Source: Lacrimispora sp. 210928-DFI.3.58
GTDB taxonomy: Bacteria; Bacillota; Clostridia; Lachnospirales; Lachnospiraceae
Direction of reading: 5' to 3'
Length of the DNA: 64,000 bases
NCBI RefSeq assembly: GCF_020554865.1
Contig: NZ_JAJCIC010000018.1
Span: forward strand, 1 to 64,000
Of this stretch, positions 25,224 through 34,140 are shown piece by piece (the first letter of the stretch is position 1; every line of letters starts with the position of its first letter). The position numbers and the translations under genes are program-made. The notes under the pieces were generated by a model. That model was not told the DNA's origin, ran no database searches, and saw only the letters and a list, made by a program, of their open reading frames with translations.

Positions 25224-25799
25224 ATGAAAGAGTTATTATTGATTGCCATTGGATCCGCTCTGGTTAATAACGTAGTCTTAAGCCAGTTCTTAGGACTTTG
25301 TCCGTTCCTCGGTGTTTCCAAAAAGGTAGAGACTTCAGCAGGCATGGGTGCGGCAGTTATCTTCGTTATCACCATTGCATCTGCTGTAACAAGCCTGATT
25401 TATACAGGAATCCTTGTAACCCTGCATCTGGAATACCTGCAGACCATCGTATTCATCCTGGTGATCGCAGCCCTGGTGCAGTTCGTAGAAATGTTTTTAA
25501 AGAAATCCATGCCGTCACTGTATGAGGCTCTGGGCGTATACCTGCCTCTGATCACTACCAACTGTGCGGTTCTTGGTGTGGCACTTACAAACGTACAGAA
25601 GTCCTATAACTTCGTGCAGAGCGTTGTCAACGGTATCGGTATCTCCGTAGGATTTACCATTGCTATCATCATGTTAGCCGGTGTCAGGGAAAAGATCGAA
25701 CACAATGACGTGCCTTATTCATTCCAGGGTTCCCCCATTGTTCTGATCACCGCAGGACTTATGGCAATCGCATTTTTCGGATTTTCCGGATTAATTTAG
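25224..25799 (+). CDS. rnfA: Rnf complex subunit A
   Basis: 191 residues, six membrane helices, homologous to RnfE with inverted topology. The motifs NNVVLSQFLGLCPFLGVS and LPLITTNCAVLG hold the two Cys thought to ligate the intramembrane iron-sulfur centre. AGGAGGGTGG lies before the ATG; the gap to rnfE is 12 bases. Confidence 0.95.
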   Translation: MKELLLIAIGSALVNNVVLSQFLGLCPFLGVSKKVETSAGMGAAVIFVITIASAVTSLIYTGILVTLHLEYLQTIVFILVIAALVQFVEMFLKKSMPSLYEALGVYLPLITTNCAVLGVALTNVQKSYNFVQSVVNGIGISVGFTIAIIMLAGVREKIEHNDVPYSFQGSPIVLITAGLMAIAFFGFSGLI

Positions 25800-25815
25800 A
25801 AGGGGGAGATGGAAA

Positions 25816-26604
25816 ATGGTAACAGGAATTATTTTCGCGGCAGTGGTAGTTGGTATCCTGGGTATTCTGATCGGTGTCTTCTTAGGCGTTGCCAGCGAGA
25901 AATTTAAAGTAGAAGTAGATGAGAAGGAGATCCTGGTAAGAGCAGAGCTTCCCGGTAATAACTGCGGCGGCTGCGGCTTTGCAGGATGTGACGCCCTGGC
26001 AAAGGCCATTGCAGCCGGCCAGGCAGATGTAGGAGCCTGCCCCGTAGGCGGCGCTCCTGTAGCAGAAAAGATCAGCGCTATCATGGGCGTTGCAGGCGGA
26101 GCTTCCGAGAAGAAGGTTGCTTTCGTAAGGTGTAAGGGAACCTGCGATAAGACAAAGGTGCAGTACAACTACTACGGCATTGATGACTGTAAGAAGGTAT
26201 CCGTTGTTCCGGGCTCAGGCGAGAAGGCCTGTGCCGTGGGATGTATGGGCTATGGCTCCTGCGTCAAGGCCTGTGCATTTGACGCTATCCATGTGGTAGA
26301 CGGCGTAGCTGTTGTGGATAAGGAAAAATGCGTTGCCTGCGGCAAGTGCGTGGCCTCCTGTCCAAACAACCTGATCGAGCTTGTTCCTTACAAGGCAGAG
26401 CATCTTGTACGCTGCTCCAACCACCAGAAGGGCAAGGACGTAAAGGCAGTCTGCGATTCCGGCTGTATCGCATGTACCATGTGTACAAAGCAGTGTGAGT
26501 TTGACGCCATCCACATGGTGAACAACCTGGCTGTGATCGACTATGAGAAATGTACAAATTGCGGCAAGTGTGCTGCAAAGTGTCCGGTGAAGGTCATTGT
26601 TTAA
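25816..26604 (+). CDS. rnfB: Rnf complex subunit B (ferredoxin-accepting Fe-S protein)
   Basis: 262 residues. A single N-terminal membrane helix, then the four-Cys domain NNCGGCGFAGCDALAKAI ending ACPVGG, then several ferredoxin motifs (CVACGKCVASCP, CIACTMCTKQC, CTNCGKCAAKCP). It takes electrons from reduced ferredoxin. Last gene of the operon, followed by a strong terminator. Confidence 0.95.
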   Translation: MVTGIIFAAVVVGILGILIGVFLGVASEKFKVEVDEKEILVRAELPGNNCGGCGFAGCDALAKAIAAGQADVGACPVGGAPVAEKISAIMGVAGGASEKKVAFVRCKGTCDKTKVQYNYYGIDDCKKVSVVPGSGEKACAVGCMGYGSCVKACAFDAIHVVDGVAVVDKEKCVACGKCVASCPNNLIELVPYKAEHLVRCSNHQKGKDVKAVCDSGCIACTMCTKQCEFDAIHMVNNLAVIDYEKCTNCGKCAAKCPVKVIV

Positions 26605-26635
26605 GCTGTGACACTGGAATAATAGGATGAAAAAG

Positions 26636-26673
26636 AAGGGGACTGGCAGGTTCAATCTGTCAGTCCCTTTTTT
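26636..26673 (+). terminator. rnf operon terminator
   Basis: AAGGGACTGGCAG (26636-26648) pairs with CTGTCAGTCCCTT (26656-26668) with one G-T wobble and continues into a T-run. Confidence 0.85.
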
Positions 26674-26692
26674 GGCTGCCGGGAAGCAGCTG

Positions 26693-27458
26693 TTAATATC
26701 GGATATTCTTCTGGCGTATCATATTAAATTTGACAATGGCTGTGTTGATATATTCGTTGGCAAGAATGAGAGGGGCGTCGTTGGAGCTGTAATTGACGCT
26801 CCTTAAATACAGGAAGGGTCTTGTTCCCAGCTTCTCTAAATCCGTATATTGGGAGAGACCGGGGACCTCGGTGGTCAGAATGGTGTCGATCTCTACTTTG
26901 TCCCATTGGATCCTCTGGCCGGAAAGGCTGTAGATGTATTCGTAAATGGAATTTTCATAGCTGCTGAACTCTGCAAAGGAGTCTTCTCCGCCAATAAGGG
27001 AAAGACTGAAATAATCCCGGCAGAAGGCGCATAGAGTATTGTCTGCAAAGAAAAATTTCTCTGCAAGGATCAGCTGCTCCTCCGGGCTCATGTGCAGGGC
27101 CTGACAGACAGCCTCCTCTCTGGGAACCCTGGCAATGCTAAGAAGCTTTACTGAGGGCTGATAGCCGCTGTTCTGGATCATCTGGGTAAAGTCCATGCAG
27201 GGGTTGAAGGTGACCTTTACATTAAGAGAATCCACATTGACAAAGGTTCCCTTTCCCTGACGGCGAAAGACAATGCCTTCCGCTGCCAGATCGTTCAATG
27301 CCTGCCGGATGGTTATGCGGCTTACGCCGATGATCTCTGCCAGGCTTTCTTCTCTGGGAAGTTTATTTTTTTTCGAAATCCATATTGCGGATATAGGTAA
27401 GTATCTCACGTTTTGCCTGTTCTGAAAGAGTCAGGGCATTGAGTCTGCGGTATTCCAA
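26693..27458 (-). pseudogene. GntR/UTRA transcriptional regulator split by a homopolymer frameshift
   Basis: Two frames make one GntR protein. From TTG at 27458 (AGGGGG upstream) the first frame reads EYRRLNALTLSEQAKREILT, YIRNMDFEKK and stops. The other frame supplies NKLPREESLAEIIGVSRITI onward, through the UTRA effector domain to 26693. The break is in a run of eight As (minus strand; Ts at 27366-27373). With seven As the frame would read DFEKNKLPREE without interruption. It could be a sequencing error, true inactivation, or a slippery switch. The likely target is the adjacent deaminase gene. Confidence 0.75.
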
Positions 27459-27546
27459 TTTAGTAGCCCCCTTGCATTGTGATATTACCATTATAAAGGG
27501 TGGTTTGGGCATTCATCCCCGAAGTAGTGGTCAGGAGATCATTCCA

Positions 27547-28029
27547 TCAATCCCAATAACCCTCATGTACTTTTGCTGCTTCGGCTTCCACCTCAGCCAC
27601 AGGCCCGATCACCTGGATGTCCTTCTGTCCTCTGGCAAATACTTCGCGGCACGGCAGGTCAAAAGTGGGATTTTGTTCATGGCTGCCTGTTAATTCCAGA
27701 AGACGGCGCTCTGTCATGCCGTACACCACCCGGCCGATATTTGCCCAGTAGATAGCTCCGGCACACATAGCACATGGCTCCGCTGTGGTATACAGGGTAC
27801 AATCCCAGAGATAATCCTTCGAGTATTCATGTGAAGCCCTTGCAGCCAGAGTGGCCTCCGCATGGCCAGTACAGATTCTTTCCGTGATCTCAATATTTCC
27901 CTGTTCCATGATAATATCGCCCTCTTTGTTGACCAGAAGGGCTCCGAAAGGGGTATTTCCGTTGGCTCTGGCCTCCCTGGAGATTTCGATGGCCCTTCTT
28001 AAGTAGAAAGCATGGCTTTGGTAACTCAT
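27547..28029 (-). CDS. Nucleoside/guanine deaminase (CDA superfamily)
   Basis: 160 residues. The zinc-site motifs are complete: GHAEATLAARA with HAE and TTAEPCAMCAGAIYW with PCxxC. The size and the PFGALLVNKEG start fit guanine deaminase or related purine/nucleoside deaminases; tRNA adenosine deaminase is less likely by overall pattern. Minus strand, immediately upstream of the broken GntR gene, suggesting a small GntR-regulated unit. TAGGAGGAAAAC lies ahead of the ATG. Confidence 0.85.
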   Translation of the reverse strand: MSYQSHAFYLRRAIEISREARANGNTPFGALLVNKEGDIIMEQGNIEITERICTGHAEATLAARASHEYSKDYLWDCTLYTTAEPCAMCAGAIYWANIGRVVYGMTERRLLELTGSHEQNPTFDLPCREVFARGQKDIQVIGPVAEVEAEAAKVHEGYWD

Positions 28030-28062
28030 AGTAGTTTTCCTCCTAGTTTATTAAGAGATATT

Positions 28063-28080
28063 AGGTAATAGGTATTACCT
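28063..28080. promoter_or_regulatory. Probable GntR operator
   Basis: AGGTAATA (28063-28070) and TATTACCT (28073-28080) are perfect reverse complements separated by two bases, 34-51 bases ahead of the deaminase ATG. HutC/UTRA regulators bind symmetrical sites of this kind. Confidence 0.55.
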
Positions 28081-28527
28081 TTATAAAAACTATCCTATCA
28101 TAGGAAAAGGCGTATTGTAAATATGAAATATAAACAAGGTTTGCCGGTGTTTTATACAAGAAAACCAGCCTTTGGATATTTTGCATAATCCGTTTTTGGA
28201 TAATACTGGAGAGAAATTGTGAAAAATGGAAAAAGTGGGGGATAAACCCTATTTTCCGCCATTATTCGACGGAAGATGCGGAAAGTAAAAAATAGGAAGA
28301 AATCCCATAAAATCGTGGATTTTAGTTAACATAAAGCAAAGGACAGAAATCGTGAGATTGAAAATGAAAATTAATAATTAACAATAATGTAACAAAAACG
28401 TAAAATAGTAGACGGCATTATGCACAATAAATTCCATAAAATAAAGATAAATATGGACTAAACGAATAAGATAAATTACAAATATTTCAAAACGAATAAA
28501 AATTGTAACAAAGATGTTAAAACTCTG
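28081..28527. other. AT-rich intergenic region
   Basis: About 450 bases of very AT-rich sequence without a supported gene. It contains a CCTATCATAGG palindrome near 28092 and the phrase AAACGAATAA twice (near 28459 and 28492, about 33 bases apart), which could be regulator or sigma-factor elements for the wall hydrolase gene to the right. Nothing more is recognised. Confidence 0.4.
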
Positions 28528-28556
28528 TTGACTCTAAATGAGAAATCCCATATAAT
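28528..28556 (+). promoter_or_regulatory. Promoter of the SleB-type hydrolase gene
   Basis: TTGACT (28528-28533) and TATAAT (28551-28556), spacer 17. Confidence 0.7.
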
Positions 28557-28611
28557 TAGCCCAATATCCCAGAAAAACATGCATAAAGTGGGAGAAGAGA
28601 GAGGAATTTGT

Positions 28612-29442
28612 ATGCTTACATTACATTCATTCCTTCATGCGGTGTTCCTTTTTGTGAAGTCCCTGACTGTAAAGGTGACAAAGGAAATGCACCGCACCTC
28701 ATCCGTTCTTATGACAGGTATGATGGTAGTTGCAGTGGTTGCATTTTCTGCAAACGGTTTTGGCGGGAGCGGAAAGAATGCGCTGGCAGCTCCGATCATA
28801 GAGGAGATGGAAGAAGAAGCGGAGGAAGAGGAGACAGAAGGAAGCAGTCTTGTTACGGAAGCAAAAATACAATTCGGACTTTTCGATACAGACAGCGAGG
28901 GCCAGCAGTTTGCAGGCGCGCTGCTGGAAAAGAGTGTCCGTGAGAAGCAAAAGAGGCAGGCAGCCGCGCAGACAGAGATCGAGGCACTGCAGAAACAAAT
29001 ATTAAAGGAAAAACAGGAAGAAGAGAGACGCAGGAAGGAAGAAGAGGAGCGGAAAGCCGCCAGAAGGATATCCGTGTCTGATGAAGATTATCAGATATTG
29101 CTCCGCATTGTCCAGGCAGAGGCCGGGGGCTGCGATGCAAAGGGAAAGATCCTGGTAGCCAACGTGGTGATAAACAGGGTGCTTTCCCAGAAATTCCCAG
29201 GAACAGTCAAGGCTGTGGTGTATCAGCCATCCCAGTTCCAGCCGGTATCCACGGGCGTGATCAATTCCGTTAAGGTGTCGTCTGAGACGATTTCATGCGT
29301 GGACAGGGCCTTGTCCGGTGAGGACTACTCCTCCGGCGCTCTCTATTTTATGAACAGAAGGGGCTCAGGAAGCGCTGCATCCTGGTTTGACAGCCGGCTC
29401 ACCTATTTATTTGCCCATGACGGCCATGAATTTTTTAAATAG
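28612..29442 (+). CDS. SleB-type cell wall hydrolase
   Basis: 276 residues. The ATG at 28612 follows AGAGAGGA; the open frame extends left into the promoter and cannot be coding there. Residues ~20-60 hold a long hydrophobic stretch (export signal or anchor), followed by an acidic Glu-rich segment, a charged coiled coil (KQILKEKQEEERRRKEEEER), and a C-terminal Hydrolase_2 domain. That domain shows ILLRIVQAEAGGCDAKGKIL with the catalytic Glu, and ends GALYFMNRRGSG. Such enzymes are lytic transglycosylases of peptidoglycan, in spores (SleB/CwlJ) or growing cells. Confidence 0.87.
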   Translation: MLTLHSFLHAVFLFVKSLTVKVTKEMHRTSSVLMTGMMVVAVVAFSANGFGGSGKNALAAPIIEEMEEEAEEEETEGSSLVTEAKIQFGLFDTDSEGQQFAGALLEKSVREKQKRQAAAQTEIEALQKQILKEKQEEERRRKEEEERKAARRISVSDEDYQILLRIVQAEAGGCDAKGKILVANVVINRVLSQKFPGTVKAVVYQPSQFQPVSTGVINSVKVSSETISCVDRALSGEDYSSGALYFMNRRGSGSAASWFDSRLTYLFAHDGHEFFK

Positions 29443-29445
29443 GGA

Positions 29446-29475
29446 TTGAGTTTCCCCTGCCTTTTGGTGTATACT
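29446..29475 (+). promoter_or_regulatory. Promoter of the YhcH-family gene
   Basis: TTGAGT (29446-29451) and TATACT (29470-29475), spacer 18, immediately after the hydrolase stop codon. Confidence 0.5.
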
Positions 29476-29568
29476 GAAGGGGCAGATAAGCAAGAAGCTG
29501 CCGGGAAGCAGGGGCGTGAGCAGCCTGTTCATTCCCAGCGGACTTTAGGGACAAAGGAGAATGGGAAC

Positions 29569-30033
29569 ATGATTTTTGATGAGAAGAAAAATCTGGATTT
29601 TTACAGAAATTTAGGCATCGAGGGAAGATATGCCAAGGCAGTGGATTTTTTACAGAACACCGATCTGGCAGCACTGGAGCCAGGCAAGTATGAGATCGAT
29701 GGCAAGAATGTGTATGCCAATGTCAGCGCTTATACCACCATCCCGTGGGAGGAGGCCAAATACGAGGCTCATGAGCATTACACTGACATCCAGTATGTGA
29801 TCGAGGGCAGCGAGATCATGACCTATGCTCCTGTACACGAGATGACAGTCAGGACGCCTTATAATCCTGATAAGGATGTGGTGATCTTTGAGAATACCAC
29901 CCAGGGCCTTCAGATCGTCACTGGTCCGAACCAGTACCTGATCTTCCATCCATGGGATGCCCACAAGCCAAAGGCAGCCAATGGCGAGCCGGCGCCGATC
30001 AAGAAGGTTATTGTGAAGATTAAGGAAGATTAA
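29569..30033 (+). CDS. YhcH/YjgK/YiaL-family protein
   Basis: 154 residues, the normal size of this cupin-like family (beta-galactosidase subunit EbgC, sialic-acid-linked YhcH). Motifs: YEAHEHYTDIQYVIEGSE with metal-binding His and Gln/Glu, and FHPWDAHKPKAA. The family acts as sugar anomerases or epimerases. No sugar genes adjoin, so the substrate is open. AAAGGAGAATGGGAAC precedes the chosen ATG. Confidence 0.85.
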   Translation: MIFDEKKNLDFYRNLGIEGRYAKAVDFLQNTDLAALEPGKYEIDGKNVYANVSAYTTIPWEEAKYEAHEHYTDIQYVIEGSEIMTYAPVHEMTVRTPYNPDKDVVIFENTTQGLQIVTGPNQYLIFHPWDAHKPKAANGEPAPIKKVIVKIKED

Positions 30034-30062
30034 TCGTTTTGCCATATTTGACAGATCATAGA

Positions 30063-30103
30063 AATGCCGCGTTGCTGTTTGATTTCAGCAGGGCGGCATT
30101 TTT
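30063..30103 (+). terminator. Terminator after the YhcH-family gene
   Basis: AATGCCGC (30063-30070) pairs with GCGGCATT (30093-30100), with inner GCTG/CAGC, followed by T4-T5. Confidence 0.8.
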
Positions 30104-30196
30104 GCGCCCAAAAGCGGACACTGTTTTTTCACTTTTCTTAAGAAAATCTTCTATTGTGTGCCATGTCAATATATGGTATCCTAATAAAAGAAAAGT

Positions 30197-30215
30197 GTAT
30201 TAGTATGATTAATAC
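30197..30215. promoter_or_regulatory. Probable YtrA-type operator
   Basis: GTATTA (30197-30202) and TAATAC (30210-30215) are symmetric around seven bases, 37 bases upstream of the GntR gene. A weak promoter TTGTGT-17-TATCCT lies just before it. Confidence 0.45.
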
Positions 30216-30251
30216 AGATAAATAGTACACGAAAGGAGAGGGGGATGGCAG

Positions 30252-30734
30252 ATGATTGTACTGGATTACAGGGACCGCAGGCCGATTTATGAGCAGGTGA
30301 TCGAGCGGTTTGAAGAGCTGATGTTCAAGGGCGTGCTGGTACAGGATGCGAAGCTTCCGTCTGTGCGGAGCCTTGCCACAGAGCTTTCCATTAATCCGAA
30401 TACTATTCAGAGGGCATATACAGAGCTGGAGCGCCAGGGCTATATCTATTCCGTGAAGGGAAAGGGCAGCTTTGTGGCGGACTGGAGCCGTGTCAGGACG
30501 GGCATGGTAAAGGAATGGGAAAAGGCCTTTGATGAAGCAGTGATGGAAGGCCTGCGCATTGGCATGACAGAGGAGGAAATGGAGGCGCGGTTAAAGCGGA
30601 TGGCCAAGCAGGCAGCTGAGAGCGGCAGGATGCAGGACGCCAAAGAGAGAGGCCGCTTTGAGGCAGCCGCAGAAGGAAGCCCTGGGCCGGCAGATGGGCA
30701 AATGACAACAGAAAGGGGAGAAAGCCATGATTGA
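30252..30734 (+). CDS. GntR-family regulator, YtrA type
   Basis: 160 residues. The N-terminal winged helix has PIYEQVIERFEELMFKG, LPSVRSLATELSINPNTIQ and the wing GYIYSVKGKGSFVAD. There is no large effector domain, which defines the YtrA branch that represses adjacent ABC transporter operons. Its end overlaps the ABC ATPase gene by eight bases. AAAGGAGAGGGGG precedes the start. Confidence 0.9.
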   Translation: MIVLDYRDRRPIYEQVIERFEELMFKGVLVQDAKLPSVRSLATELSINPNTIQRAYTELERQGYIYSVKGKGSFVADWSRVRTGMVKEWEKAFDEAVMEGLRIGMTEEEMEARLKRMAKQAAESGRMQDAKERGRFEAAAEGSPGPADGQMTTERGESHD

Positions 30735-31626
30735 AGCAGTGAACCTGACAAAACGCTTTGACGATATACTGGCAGTGGATCACATCAATGCAACCATAAG
30801 GGACGGCAGCGTATTTGGCCTCATTGGTACAAACGGCGCCGGCAAGTCCACCTTCCTGCGCCTGGCAAGCGGAGTATTGAAGCCGGACGAGGGACACATC
30901 ACCATAGACGGACACGAGGTGTTTGAGAATCCGTCAGCAAAAAAGCGTTTTTTCTATATCTCAGATGAGCAGTTCTTTTTCAGCAATGCAACGCCTCTTG
31001 AGATGATGGTATATTATAGGAAGGTATACCCTGAATTTGATGCAGAGCGGTTTCACAAGCTTATGAAGAATTTCGGGCTGGATGAGAAGCGGAAAATCCA
31101 CACATTTTCCAAGGGAATGAAAAAGCAGGTGTCTGTCATCTGCGGTGTCTGCGCAAACACGGACTATCTGTTCTGCGATGAGACCTTTGACGGCCTGGAT
31201 CCTGTGATGCGCCAGACGGTCAAGAGTATTTTTGCAGCGGATATGGAGGACAGGAATCTGACGCCTATCATTGCCTCCCACAATTTGCGGGAGCTGGAGG
31301 ATATCTGCGATCATGTGGGACTGCTCCACAAGGGCGGCATTCTGCTGTCCAGGGATCTTGACGACATGAAGCTGAATATCCACAAGATCCAATGCGTCCT
31401 TCAGCCGGGAATGGAGCCGGAGGATCTGGTGGCCCTTGACAAGATATCCGTCGAAAAGAGGGGAAGGCTCAACACGCTGACCGTGCGGGGCACCAGAGAG
31501 GAAATCGAGGCAGTGCTGTCCTCCTATTCCCCGGTATTTTATGAGTGTATCCCTCTTTCCCTTGAGGAGATCTTTATCAGTGAAACGGAGGTGGCTGGTT
31601 ATGACATCAGGAAGCTTGTTCTTTAA
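30727..31626 (+). CDS. ABC transporter ATP-binding protein
   Basis: 299 residues. Walker A GTNGAGKST, signature HTFSKGMKKQVSV, Walker B DYLFCDETFDGLD and the switch IIASHNLREL are all present. The C-terminal ~70 residues are a regulatory extension typical of YtrB/CcmA-like transporters. It works with the large permease encoded next, which overlaps it by 26 bases, under control of the preceding YtrA-type regulator. Confidence 0.92.
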   Translation: MIEAVNLTKRFDDILAVDHINATIRDGSVFGLIGTNGAGKSTFLRLASGVLKPDEGHITIDGHEVFENPSAKKRFFYISDEQFFFSNATPLEMMVYYRKVYPEFDAERFHKLMKNFGLDEKRKIHTFSKGMKKQVSVICGVCANTDYLFCDETFDGLDPVMRQTVKSIFAADMEDRNLTPIIASHNLRELEDICDHVGLLHKGGILLSRDLDDMKLNIHKIQCVLQPGMEPEDLVALDKISVEKRGRLNTLTVRGTREEIEAVLSSYSPVFYECIPLSLEEIFISETEVAGYDIRKLVL

Positions 31627-33949
31627 GTTGCAGAGGGAGGACCTGAAGCGCCGCGTGTGGGCCATTGCCCTTTTGCTGCTGGCCTTCTTTTTTGCAATGC
31701 CTGTGAACCTGGCGCTTAACATGGAAAATGCAGAAAACACCCATTATTTCCGGCACAATAACTATGAGCCTTTCATACAGGACGGCAGTATGCCCCAGCA
31801 GCAGTATCAGGAAAGGCTGCAGGCCTTGAAAACCATGTTAGTGGAAGACCAGGCCGGATTTGGGAATGGCCTTCTGATATTTTTGATGCTGACAGCCGCA
31901 GTGGTGATCGGTGTCTCCAGCTTTTCTTATCTTCATAATAAGAAAAAGGTGGATTTCTACCACAGCATTCCTGTGAGGAGGGAGCTGCTGTTTGGAGTGC
32001 AGTTTGCGGACGGCATTCTGATCACGGGAGCAGCATTTCTGATCAATGCCTGCCTGCTGGCAGGAGTATCCCGGGCTTACGGCGTGCCTGTTTCCTCCAT
32101 TATGGGGTGCATATCCAGAAGCTTTGGACTGAATATGCTCTATTACTGCCTGAATTATGTGGTAGTGACTGTGGCTATGATGATGACGGGAAATATGATT
32201 GTAGGCCTGCTGGGCACGGGAGTTTTCTTCTTTTTTATGCCTGGGCTTATGCTTCTGCTTATGGGGTACTGCGAGACCTTTTTCATCACAACGCCCCATT
32301 CCGCCTGGAGTTCTGACGGATCCCTCCTTTTGTGGGGGATGAAGTACTTATCGCCCTTCAGCGCCTATATTATGGCTGTGTCACAGGAGTTCCAGAAGGG
32401 AGAAGGCTATACTCTGGCACTGATCAATACGGTATTTGTATTTTGTGCGCTGACAGTGCTGTCACTGGAGCTTTACCGAAAACGTCCATCCGAGGCAGCA
32501 GGAAAAGCCATGGCATTTAAGAGGAGCATGGCTCCTATCCGTATTATTCTGGTGCTGGGAGCGGGCCTTGCCGGGGGAATGTTCTTCTGGGCACTTCAGA
32601 GCAGCTTAAAATGGGGGCTCTTCGGAATGATAGCAGCCGTAGTGCTGTCCCATTGTATTATTGAGATCATCTATCATTTTGATTTTAAGAAGCTGTTTTC
32701 CCACTGGATCCAGCTGTCCGTCTGCCTGGCGGCAGGAGTTCTGTTTTTCTTAAGCTTCCGCTACGACTGGTATGGCTATGATTCCTATATGCCCGGCAAG
32801 GAGGACATTGCCTCTGTGAGCGTGGATATTGGAGAGGACAGTGACTGGGTCTGGGGAAATCCGGCTGTGCAGGAGGGACAGAGAGGCAGCCTATCCTTTG
32901 AATATCCAGTCCGGTATAAGCGCCTGGAGCAGGAAATGAGGGTAACAGACGTGGATACCGCCCTGATTCTGGCAGAGGAGGGCCGCAGGTATGTGCTGGA
33001 GGACAGGGAATACCGCCTGGGCAAGGAGAGGGAGGAGAACTATGCAGAAGGAGAGGCCGCGCTGTTAGATCCCGACAGTGCATCCAGTGTCTCCGTTATC
33101 GGCGGGGCAGACGGTCCGACCTCAGTGTTTGTGGCAGGAAAGCTGTCAGAAAAATACTATACCCAGATGACCATCACCTATCAGATGAAGAATGGGCGCA
33201 GCGTAAGCCGGAGCTACTATTTCTATCTGTCCGAGGTAATGGACGCCTACAGAAAGCTGTATGAGAATGAGGAGTATAAAAACGGACTCTACTATATCTT
33301 AAATGAGACGCCGGAGAAATATGCCCTGGCCCGGTATGAGGAGGGCACTTTCAGCAGCATGGTACAGGATGGCGCTGACCTGGGACGCCTGTTTGATGCC
33401 TATAAGAAGGATCTGGCAGCTCTGACCCTGGATCAGAGAATAGAAGAAAGCCCTGCAGGCAGTCTTAACTTTGTGAGCAGGGAGGTCTATGACTATGTAA
33501 ACCAGAGGAAGGAGGCCTTGCTATCATACTATGGGTCAAGGAAGAGCCATTCTGATGCCGCAGTGGAATATATGCTGGATAATACCCAGTCATGGCCGGT
33601 ATATCCTTCCTTTACAAATACCATAGAGGTATTAAAGAGCCTGGGAATCGAGCTGGGAAGCTCTTTCAGAGCGGAGCACGTGAAGCGCATCGAGGTGAAC
33701 GTTTGGAACAGCCGCTACAATGGAGAGGGGAACGGCACCCTTATGTTTGATGGGGAAGAGGAGATCCGCCTTCTCATGGAGCATATGGTAGAAAGCGAAA
33801 TGTGGCAGCTGGATGGATTTAAGGACGCGCTTCCGGTATCCAACGTGGAGATCTTTATGGACGATGGCAGCACCATGCAGGGAGTATTGGTGGCAGACAA
33901 TATGACCCCGGAGGTTCTGCAGCTGTTTGCAGGAATTTCCTTTGAATAG
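31601..33949 (+). CDS. Large ABC-2-type permease with extracellular or C-terminal domain
   Basis: 782 residues. The start at 31601 has GGAGG nine bases upstream. Residues ~20-400 contain about eight membrane helices (ABC-2-like). From ~410 a large soluble domain follows (DUF6449-like by memory, not checked). Inside it is SSVSVIGGADGPTSVFVAGK near residue 500, which resembles the GGADGPT signature of the beta subunit of Na+-pumping decarboxylases but is embedded in a different protein. The partner is the ATPase above. Substrate unknown; such systems often handle antimicrobial peptides or lipids. Confidence 0.8.
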   Translation: MTSGSLFFKLQREDLKRRVWAIALLLLAFFFAMPVNLALNMENAENTHYFRHNNYEPFIQDGSMPQQQYQERLQALKTMLVEDQAGFGNGLLIFLMLTAAVVIGVSSFSYLHNKKKVDFYHSIPVRRELLFGVQFADGILITGAAFLINACLLAGVSRAYGVPVSSIMGCISRSFGLNMLYYCLNYVVVTVAMMMTGNMIVGLLGTGVFFFFMPGLMLLLMGYCETFFITTPHSAWSSDGSLLLWGMKYLSPFSAYIMAVSQEFQKGEGYTLALINTVFVFCALTVLSLELYRKRPSEAAGKAMAFKRSMAPIRIILVLGAGLAGGMFFWALQSSLKWGLFGMIAAVVLSHCIIEIIYHFDFKKLFSHWIQLSVCLAAGVLFFLSFRYDWYGYDSYMPGKEDIASVSVDIGEDSDWVWGNPAVQEGQRGSLSFEYPVRYKRLEQEMRVTDVDTALILAEEGRRYVLEDREYRLGKEREENYAEGEAALLDPDSASSVSVIGGADGPTSVFVAGKLSEKYYTQMTITYQMKNGRSVSRSYYFYLSEVMDAYRKLYENEEYKNGLYYILNETPEKYALARYEEGTFSSMVQDGADLGRLFDAYKKDLAALTLDQRIEESPAGSLNFVSREVYDYVNQRKEALLSYYGSRKSHSDAAVEYMLDNTQSWPVYPSFTNTIEVLKSLGIELGSSFRAEHVKRIEVNVWNSRYNGEGNGTLMFDGEEEIRLLMEHMVESEMWQLDGFKDALPVSNVEIFMDDGSTMQGVLVADNMTPEVLQLFAGISFE

Positions 33950-34003
33950 CAAATTCTATCTTGAAAAGCCGGAAAAAAAGAAATATAATAGGAGGAGGTA
34001 AAA

Positions 34004-34076
34004 GGGCTCGTAGCTTAGCTGGGAAAGCGCTGCGTTCGCAACGCAGAGACCGTGGGTTCGAATCCCATCGGGTCCA
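34004..34076 (+). tRNA. tRNA-Ala (anticodon CGC)
   Basis: A complete 73-base cloverleaf: acceptor GGGCTCG with CGGGTCC, D stem GCTT/AAGC, anticodon stem CTGCG/CGCAG with loop TTCGCAA (anticodon CGC, reading GCG), T arm GTGGG-TTCGAAT-CCCAT, discriminator A. The acceptor has the G3-U70 pair that identifies alanine tRNA. The 3' CCA is not encoded. Confidence 0.95.
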
Positions 34077-34103
34077 TTTACTATCTGACAGAATGGAAAA
34101 GGG

Positions 34104-34131
34104 TTGACATTTTTCCGGAAAAAACTATAAT
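34104..34131 (+). promoter_or_regulatory. Promoter ahead of the acetolactate synthase gene
   Basis: TTGACA (34104-34109) and TATAAT (34126-34131), spacer 16. The transcript would begin almost directly at the terminator hairpin below. Confidence 0.65.
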
Positions 34132-34140
34132 CAAAGAAGC

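Noticed and set aside
28528..28611. Extended N-terminus of the SleB-type hydrolase
   Set aside because: The first codons of that frame are the -35 box TTGACT and include the -10 box; the ATG at 28612 has its own ribosome site.
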